Assembly (NCBI GenBank): GCA_029204225.1
Contig: CM055106.1
Location: 16,494,022-16,558,021 of the forward strand
Length of the DNA stretch: 64,000 nucleotides
From: Diphasiastrum complanatum
Taxonomy: Eukaryota > Streptophyta > Lycopodiopsida > Lycopodiales > Lycopodiaceae
Reading direction: 5' to 3'
The notes under the pieces are model-generated. The model was not told the DNA's origin. It saw nothing but the letters and a program-made list of their open reading frames with translations, and made no database searches. Positions within the stretch are counted from its first letter, which is position 1, and each line of letters begins with the position of its first letter. This document shows, one piece after another, positions 57,489 through 64,000 of this stretch. Position numbers and translations under genes: made by a program.

Positions 57489-58506
57489 TGTGGTGGCCTA
57501 GTCATTATAGATTTTACACAAAATCGATGAATTAAGTAGTACAAAAGGTTTGACATTCCCCAAGAGAGAGAATAATCTCATCTTTTGTATGATAAATCTA
57601 TGTATGATGGTAAACGGTCTGGGATGTGTAATACTCACAGTGAATACTACAACGACATATCTGGTTATCCAAAGATATTTGGGTAAATTGGCATCCAAGA
57701 ACACCAATGATGAAACGATTTGGTCAAGGTCTGTGGTTGTAAAGATTACTTTATCTTCCAGGCTCTTCGGATATCAAATAAGCAATCAGATCAGACATCA
57801 ACTAGCAAATAGATTCGTCAGACAAAATCGCATTGGCTAGATTCCTCTTAATCAAGCACAAAGAATTAGTTCATATCGCAGGAAGCAAACAGAACAGAGC
57901 ATCAAATAAACTCATTATCTGAACACAGTTCATTTAGAATTGAAGGAAGTTCTGCTAAAGGTTGTGCTTAACAGCTTTGGCTAATTCCCTACACACATTA
58001 GTCAAAATTGTTGCTTGTTGGTGATGCCTGAAAATCCGTATTAGAGTGGCTGAAATTCAATAAAATGTGAGAAATATGTTTGACGCAAACATAACAGTAT
58101 CACAAACAATTACAGATCATATAGAGTGTATTCGCTCAATTGATAAAAAGTAATGTTGTAAAAGATGGTAGAGGGAAAATATGCTCAAGCTATAGAAACT
58201 TGCTCTTCTCTCTCTATTGATACTCAGCTCTGTGCAAAAAATGGGTAAGTACAATGGCACGAAGTGTCGACCTTATAGGAACAATCACTAGCCTCAATGT
58301 CATTTACCAACCGTCAAAATGTTGGTTGAGATCCGCTTCTGTGTCTCTATAGAACGTCGCAAATTCTACCCTAAATGTGAATTTACAAAGTGAAAATAGG
58401 CCTTTACATGAATTTAGGCACTATAGCACATGTACATGTATAAAAATTGAAATTTTTTACAATATATAGCAAAAACTTGGATAGTGTGGGATCATGAGGC
58501 TCCACA
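57489..58506 (-). repeat. LTR K2 (3' LTR of a minus-strand Ty3 element)
   Basis: 1018 bp, window-orientation ends TGTGGTGGCC and GGCTCCACA. It is the inverted counterpart of 52435-53456, similar along its whole length. The purine-tract complement TATCCCCTTCCT follows at 58507, so it is the 3' LTR of the minus-strand element whose integrase is at 59224-60084. Confidence 0.9.
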
Positions 58507-58518
58507 TATCCCCTTCCT
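58507..58518 (-). other. Polypurine tract of the minus-strand Ty3-K element
   Basis: TATCCCCTTCCT, the complement of AGGAAGGGGATA, identical to the tract before the LTR at 21134. Confidence 0.75.
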
Positions 58519-58529
58519 CAGCTGTGCAG

Positions 58530-59130
58530 CGGCTCGCAAACAACTTATTTACATCCTTCTCTGTCGCTTTCTGCTAGCTGGCTTGCTGTGAAAAATAGCC
58601 TTAGCTCGGGCTTCGTTCTCTTCATTCACTTGCTCCTAGGTCATTCCTTTTGTGGCTAGGAAATAATTATTCTTTTGATTATAATTTTCTTGAAATGACA
58701 AATGTGGATAACCCCCCATTCCTTGATTCCCCAATGGTGCGAGAGAGTTATCGATCAATGTATTATTTACAAGATGCATGTACCAACTATCCTCAGATAG
58801 GATTTCAGACATCTCGGCAGAAGGGACAATTAGTGACAGGGCTGCAGATGTATATTCTGGGAATTTTTCTTTAATGTACAGTTGTTGGACATATAAGAGA
58901 GCATATGAAATAAGAGAAACAATATTTACATAATTGTAAGTGTGATATGGGCTGGTTATTGGATTAGTGAAGCAAAGTATATTATTTGTTTTGACTTCCT
59001 CCAAATAACGAGAATAGTTAACTTCCCAATCTGTGTAGATTTCCCACAGATCAGGGAATAATCACTGATGGGGAACTCGAGAAGGAACTGATTTAATGCT
59101 AGAGACAACTTCTTTAACATCAAAAATGTT
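58530..59130 (-). pseudogene. Env-position ORF of a Ty3 element (novel family), copy 2
   Basis: Minus strand, between integrase (ending at 59224) and the purine tract (58518). The frame reads FPDLWEIYTDWEVNYSRYLE, then ALLYVQQLYIKEKF, SEDSWYMHLVNNTLI and GMGGYPHLSFQENY to a TGA at 58636, and continues past it as EQVNEENEARAKAIF with a basic RKRQRRM end. An in-frame TGA also precedes FPDL. The spaced residues P-L-Y-DWE-N-Y-E and LL-VQ-LY-K-F match copy 1 at 20301-20819, in the same position relative to an identical purine tract. The product family is unknown. Confidence 0.55.
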
Positions 59131-59223
59131 AATTGAATCTAACTTATTCAGATACTCATCCAGAGCTGGAAAAATATTATTTTCAAATGTTTTTGGGTAT
59201 TTTAAAATGTAGAGTCTTCTGTG

Positions 59224-60084
59224 TCACAGAGTGTCTGGCGAGTTGTCATGAGTCTGATGCACATGATCTTCAAGTAGGCGTACTTTCAGATGATATAGGT
59301 TCCCTTTCCTTCTGCCTTGAGCGATGAGAGTACTGGTACTGGCGTCAATCATGTTGCATGCTTTGTTAGAAAACGTCACACGCATCCCTACACCAAGCCA
59401 TCGCATATGGAGTTTTCCGGGGAACTTTTGATGTCGACTGTCATATATCAGCGCAAAGTCCTCAGGTTTTTGATCACCTTGCTTAATACGACTGTCATAC
59501 TTCTTATTCCTTTGTTCCTCGATTTCCTCTGTTAATTTTTGTGATTTCTCACCAGCTCCAGCTAGTTCTTCGATATTGGTCAACCTTTCGTTAACACATT
59601 CTTCATCTGTTCGTTGAGCTTGAATACGAAAAGTTTTCACCTCAAATTCAATAGGCAAAATAGGATGCATACCATACGTAAGAAAATATGGTGTCTATTT
59701 CGTCGTGTTTTTTTTGTATTACGATAAGGCCAGAGAACTGATGGTAGTTTCTGATCCCAATCCGTTGCATGTGCAATAGTAATTTTATTCAGGATCTTAC
59801 ATAAAATTCCATTAGCTCTCTCTGTCAACATTAAGAAAATGTGTACCTCGGTCACTTACTAGTTCAAGTGGACAACCATATCTTGTGATTATACTTTTGA
59901 ATAAGAACGTTGCAACAGTTTTCGCATCGTTTTGTTTCGTCACCTCTGCTTCAACGTTCTTTGTAGCATAATCCGTTGCAACTAGAATATAACGACATTT
60001 TGTATGTCGAGTCACAGGTTTGATTGGTCCGACAAAGTCAATCCCCCACTTCTCAAATGGTGCAAGAGGGAGGATTAAGCACAC
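59224..60084 (-). pseudogene. Ty3-K integrase, internally deleted
   Basis: From 60084 the minus strand reads LILPLAPFEKWGIDFVGPIK, YILVATDYATKNVEAEV and RYGCPLELVSDRGTHFLN: the integrase core with the first two catalytic aspartates (D in IDFVGP and in VSDRG). It then jumps straight to LTERANGILCKILNKI, which holds the catalytic glutamate, so most of the spacer between the second D and E is missing and a frameshift is present. The C-terminal part (59224-59670) reads MHPILPIEFEVKTFRI and FPGKLHMRWLG, then diverges from the usual GPYKVIEV end. The zinc-binding N-terminus and all upstream pol are absent; the break is at about 60084. Confidence 0.85.
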
Positions 60085-61275
60085 AAGTTTTATTGAATAG
60101 GCACGTCAATTAGCAAATAGCAAACATGAAATACGCTTTTCCATTTTCTATTTTTCTCGATGATTTATATTCATGCCAATTAAAGACTGTTAGATCATTC
60201 TTGAATCAGGTACATTGATACAACTTCAAAAAGGCAAAATCAATTTACCAGATACCATCAAGTTGAATATCTAGCACAATCAACGTCTAGTACAACTGAC
60301 TTTTTGACGATGCCTGGCAATTATCAACTCACCAGAAACTCTCAAGCTTTTCAGGAAATTGCCAAAGCTATCTTTGCTCCACTAATATCAACAACAATAT
60401 TGTAGAAAACTTTGTTGGCAATGGTGATGTAGATGTACAATGACAGGAAGACTCTTTTCACTTTCTCTCAACTCAGCTGGATTGATACGCTCCAACATGA
60501 CTCTTTTCTCAGTCAAAAGCTTCAAAGATGTTGAATCTGTGTATACTATTCTTTTATAATAAGAGAATATATCTTTTTTGTTAGCTTTTGCTTTTGAGAA
60601 TTTATCCATTCATGTGTTTACTTTTTTGTTAGCTTTTGCTTTGGAGAATCTATCCATCAACGCATAAACACCACATTCGCATGTCCTTGTTAAGGGCAAC
60701 AAATGCTTTTTTGGCCTTATGGATTATGCATGGTAGGAATTCTTTTAATGGCAATAGATGCATCTTAATTTAGCCCTCAACCAAGGCTCAATCTTTAAAA
60801 TTTTAGACCACCACGACAAAGTATCCTTTAATGTCAACTTTTTTTCAAACTCCAGTGACCGACCTCAACACATAATATTGCCTTTGCAAGGCAAGGCCAA
60901 AATTTCTAAAAATGAAATGCAATACACGTGGATTCATCCATTCAACACGAAAAACTCGACTAGATCAGCAAAACTAGCTCACTTGGCCCAATGCTCGAGA
61001 AAATCGGCAAAATATAAGAACGAAATTGGCAAGTTTCCTCATAACCCAATATCATAAAATGTTTGACGATTTTTCATACAAGCATATATACCTTTTTATA
61101 AGTAAAAGTCTTAAAAACTGAGAAGTTCTCTAAAATACAAAACAGCTTATTGAAGCACACACTTGGTCCCTAAATAGAAAAGGAGTTCCACGAACGTTCT
61201 TGGAATGGGATGTGGGCCTCCCCTAAGTACTTCGCCAAAAGAACGAGTGCCTTGCTCGTGTGCCTTGCCTCCCCT
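60085..61275. other. No gene recognised; upstream of the F-box gene
   Basis: About 1.2 kb. A short duplicated phrase, GAGAAT.TATCCAT near 60595 and 60645 with TTTTTTGTTAGCTTTTGCTTT before each copy (about 60570 and 60625), is a local tandem duplication of about 55 bp. Candidate distal promoter of the F-box gene. Confidence 0.5.
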
Positions 61276-61276
61276 C

Positions 61277-61330
<54 letters not shown>
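61276..61330. repeat. Compound microsatellite (CT)n(TA)n before the F-box gene
   Basis: About 12 CT units followed by about 15 TA units, ending 80 bp upstream of the F-box ATG. It supplies both a pyrimidine patch and a TATATA element and may be part of the core promoter or 5' leader. In-frame translation of it (LSLS, IYIY) upstream of the chosen start is an artefact of low complexity. Confidence 0.9.
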
Positions 61331-61335
<5 letters not shown>

Positions 61336-61412
61336 CCATCTATCTCTGTCTCACTGAGTCTCACTCTCTCACTCTCTCCGTTTTTCTTTTGTGCGCACTC
61401 CCCGAGGTTTCT

Positions 61413-62624
61413 ATGGCGTGTTGTGGTGAGGGATCGTGCTTTGGCTCCATTAAAGCTACGCTCAGACGTCTCGTGTCAGCTGGCTTCAAGCACAAGAGGA
61501 ATAGCGTTCCAGCTGAGGCACAAAGAAGGGAAGTTTTGGCAGCAAAGTGTGAAGAATCTGGTCTGGATTGTACTCTGTGGAGCCAGTTGCCTGAGGAGGT
61601 TGTGGAAAGGATCGTGGCATGGTTGCCGCTTCGTGATTTCTTTCGATTGCGAGGGGTGTGCAAGCGATGGAATGCTCTGGTTGCGTGCCCTCACTTTCAA
61701 GATGTCCAGGCATTTGGGCCTCCAAGAAGACACTGGCTTCTTCTCTGCAAGACTGGATCACTAGAGGATTGCTTGGCGTACGATGTGGAATCCATGAAGT
61801 GGCACAAATGGTCCCTCAGCTTCCTGCCTTTGGGACTTTGTGTGGTCAAAGCTTCCGGAGGGCTTCTACTTTGCTTTTCCACCACCATGGAAAAGAGTGT
61901 TTTCATTTGTAATCCTCTGACAAAGTTCTGGGTGGAATTGCCTGGCATACGATCCGCCAGATTCTTCAGAGCAGTCGGCATGGTGGTCAATAGCAACAGG
62001 AAGGCCTACAAGGTCGTGGTAGTTGGCTGCAACGGGACAGATTTTAATAGCTGGGCAACGGAAGTTTATGATTCTACGAGCCATTCATGGACACTAGCAG
62101 CTCAGCTTCCCAGAGGCGTGCTTCTGTATCCTGGAAAGATGACTTTGTGTAATGATCTTCTTTACTGCATAACTTCCCATCCTTTTAATGTAGCGGTCTA
62201 TGATCTGGAGCAGGGGAAATGGGATCAGATAGATATGCCAATGTACCAATTCTATGTCTATCCCTGGCTTGTGTCATGTGGAGGGTTCCTATTGATGGTT
62301 GGGTGCCTGGATCACGGTGGAGCAAGGCAAATCATTCAGATTTGGCAGCTGGAACGGCAGTTCATGGAATGGAGGGAGGTAGCCAATATGCCACAAGCCT
62401 TGTACCAAGAATTCGTATCAAAATCTCCGCAGGGTCAATTCGATTGTGTTGGAGTTGATAATTGCATTCTCATTTGTGCAAGTCAGACTCTTCAAGTTCT
62501 TTGCTATGACGTTTCAAAAGCTAAATGGAGCTGGCTGCGCAGCTGCCCCCATGCTTTAAACAGTCATAGAGAGGAAGCTATAGTAGGGTTTGATTTTGAT
62601 CCAGGGTTGACTGCTCAGTTCTGA
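61413..62624 (+). CDS. F-box protein with kelch-like C-terminal region
   Basis: An intronless frame of 403 codons from ATG 61413 (MACCGEGSCFGSIKATLRRL). The frame stays open further upstream, but those 51 codons are microsatellite, so the later Met is preferred. The F-box lies at about residues 53-95 (LWSQLPEEVVERIVAWLPLR, DFFRLRGVCKRWNALV). It should bind SKP1 in an SCF ubiquitin ligase. The rest carries kelch/FBA-type repeats with CNPLTKFWVELPGI, EVYDSTSHSWTLAAQLPRG, AVYDLEQGKWDQIDMPMYQF and CYDVSKAKWSWLRSCP, which would form the substrate-binding propeller. The layout fits the plant F-box/kelch group that includes the F-box only protein 6 (At1g27340/LCR) and UFO relatives. It is complete, with no lesion seen, and is likely a functional host gene. 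Substrate unknown. Confidence 0.88.
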   Translation: MACCGEGSCFGSIKATLRRLVSAGFKHKRNSVPAEAQRREVLAAKCEESGLDCTLWSQLPEEVVERIVAWLPLRDFFRLRGVCKRWNALVACPHFQDVQAFGPPRRHWLLLCKTGSLEDCLAYDVESMKWHKWSLSFLPLGLCVVKASGGLLLCFSTTMEKSVFICNPLTKFWVELPGIRSARFFRAVGMVVNSNRKAYKVVVVGCNGTDFNSWATEVYDSTSHSWTLAAQLPRGVLLYPGKMTLCNDLLYCITSHPFNVAVYDLEQGKWDQIDMPMYQFYVYPWLVSCGGFLLMVGCLDHGGARQIIQIWQLERQFMEWREVANMPQALYQEFVSKSPQGQFDCVGVDNCILICASQTLQVLCYDVSKAKWSWLRSCPHALNSHREEAIVGFDFDPGLTAQF

Positions 62625-63270
62625 TGATGCGTCCATATTGAAACCAGCAGTGGGGTTGATCGTGATCCTCCATCCTCCATCCTGCAGATGTATTTCTCAT
62701 CTTGATTCAACGAAATCTCATAGAAATATGTTGCTCATCGGTGAAAAGAACTTTGAAAACTGAGTTCTAAGACATAACCCTTGATGGTTTGACTGAGATG
62801 GAAAAGAAAAGACAAGAAAAGTGGATCCGGTCGTGCTCTCTACTAGCTTCATGGGATGTCTCTGGAAGAATATCTGTCTAGAATTGCAGCATCCCGTTCT
62901 TGAAAAAAAGAGATTGAAGAGAAAGAGGTTGGAAGCTGAAAGATGCATCTTTTGTTTTTGGTGTCTCCTGTTGCAAAGGAGGTCAGGTAATTTGTGCACT
63001 CTTCTCATATTTCAAGTGTTCTTGAGAATAGCAGATGTTTTGAAGGATTTTTGCAAGCAGTTGGATGCACAATTTTGTTGAAGGTCAAGCATTTTTGTCA
63101 AGAATCAGATAGTGCAATGGTTTGAAAGATTTACATTTTCTTGCTAGCCCATTGCTTGAGTGGATTTTGCTTATCCTTGGCTGGCCTTGATATGTGATGT
63201 AAATGGTGCATATTGTACATAATGAAGCTAATTAAATTATCTATTGTTGTTAAAACAAAAACAAACTCAT
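62625..63270 (+). other. Probable 3' UTR and downstream flank of the F-box gene
   Basis: No convincing frame. A TGTAAATGG...TTGTACATAATG stretch followed by AATTAAAT (about 63195-63237) resembles a plant far-upstream/near-upstream polyadenylation region. Confidence 0.4.
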
Positions 63271-63378
63271 TGACTTGCTCAAATCGCAAGTTCAGCCCGC
63301 CGATGGTATTTGTAGTTATCAGGTATCTCTGGATGCCTTTGTTAGTCCTGAGAGAAGACATAAAAAATCATTAGAATG

Positions 63379-63561
63379 CTTGCACTTATGCTTAGTGCAA
63401 AAACCTTTGGTTCATGTGTGTAGGTTACTTCTTGGCAGGTTTGTAGCTAAATGCCAACATAGAAAGCTGAAATGCAATATCCATGAAATACGATTAGCAT
63501 CCTTGTACTTATGCTTAGCGCAAAAAACTTTCATTGGTGTTTGTAGGTTACTCTTTGGCAT
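63379..63561 (+). repeat. Diverged direct repeat, ~123-bp offset
   Basis: CTTGCACTTATGCTTAGTGC (63379) and CTTGTACTTATGCTTAGCGC (63502) begin two units of about 60 bp that both run on to GTAGGTTACT(T)CTTTGGCA. In the frame 63275-63580 they encode two similar peptides (LHLCLVQK..CRLLLG and LYLCLAQK..CRLLFG); there is no other sign that this is a gene. Confidence 0.6.
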
Positions 63562-63792
63562 GTTATATAACTCGACATGAATATAGAATATTTCATATGG
63601 TTTTAAATTTCTCTGCCTTGTAAGAGCTTGAAGTACTTGAAGAGGTTTCTAATTATCTCGTTGAGTGTTGGCGATTCGTTAGCTAGTGAATTCAGATTTT
63701 GACAGATAGTTGTGAATTGATATTCTTCTAGGAGTAAGACTTGTTAAAATATTGGAAACATGCACTATCCATAGTCCCCATGAACCGTGGAC

Positions 63793-63868
63793 GGTTCACC
63801 ATGGTTCTTGGAACCGTACAGTGAACCATACGGTTCACCAAGTCTGGTTCCAAGAACCGTGGTGAACC
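63793..63868. repeat. Nested perfect-arm hairpin (GGTTCACC..GGTGAACC)
   Basis: A 23-bp arm at 63793-63815 pairs with 63846-63868 with one mismatch (G:U in RNA). The 30-nt loop itself contains a perfect 7-bp hairpin, GTGAACC-ATAC-GGTTCAC (63821-63838). An (AATT)n run follows at 63874-63893 and again near 63968-63987. It resembles the foldback or subterminal part of a DNA transposon or MITE whose body lies beyond the window edge. Confidence 0.75.
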
Positions 63869-64000
63869 ATGGTAATTAATTAATTAATTAATTTTAGGCT
63901 CCCACCCCCAAAAACAGCCCAAAAAAACGCCAAAAAAAACCAGAACTGTTTAGAGAATATAGCATTTAATCAATTAATTAATTAATGGCATTTTTTTTTA

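Noticed and set aside
61260-61412. N-terminal extension of the F-box frame (LSLSLS-IYIYIY)
   Set aside because: Low-complexity read-through of the (CT)n(TA)n repeat; the Met at 61413 starts the F-box-like protein.

Overview
This window looks like repeat-dense nuclear DNA of a land plant, probably a non-seed plant (fern, lycophyte or bryophyte). The main pointer is an intron-containing microbial-type terpene synthase (MTPSL) gene on the minus strand at 28455-30046; this family is known from non-seed land plants. A Penelope-like reverse transcriptase remnant at 17796-18025 fits that view. No bacterial gene organisation, CRISPR array, rRNA or tRNA gene was seen.

Only two host genes look intact: the terpene synthase, and an F-box/kelch-type gene at 61413-62624 whose upstream region is a (CT)n(TA)n microsatellite. 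Almost everything else is transposable-element debris, often nested.

1-5.2 kb: Copia-A1 (plus strand, 5' LTR cut by the window edge), inserted in an older LTR. 5.4-7.3 kb: a broken transposon-like gene. 8.3-10.9 kb: a decayed minus-strand Copia with a TATA-bearing LTR. 10.9-13.1 kb: an LTR plus primer-binding site with no coding content. 13.1-15.1 kb: Copia pieces in opposite orientation, one carrying a 237-bp (CT)n tract grown out of RNase H codons. 15.5-17.8 and 22.4-24.7 kb: two deleted members of one Copia family (TGTTGG LTRs). 17.8-22.4 kb: the Penelope-like RT, then the 3' end of a Ty3 element with an extra ORF before its LTR. 24.7-27.7 kb: gag and integrase remnants.

28.4-30.1 kb: terpene synthase. 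32.0 kb: LINE RT fragment. 34.1-36.5 kb: Ty3 pol with the reverse-transcriptase core deleted. 39.4-50.7 kb: a CACTA (En/Spm-like) transposon with inverted subterminal repeats, interrupted by the nearly complete Copia-A2 (42731-48889), a sister of A1 in opposite orientation. 50.8-52.4 kb: Copia 3' end. 52.4-60.1 kb: two Ty3 halves of one LTR family facing each other, with env-position ORFs. 61.3-62.6 kb: F-box gene. 63.8 kb: a strong hairpin.

The most novel-looking item is a protein family encoded between integrase and 3' LTR of Ty3 elements: copies at 20301-20819 (+) and 58636-59130 (-) share a recognisable core although they belong to elements with different LTRs. All identities rest on motif recognition by eye; no database search was run.
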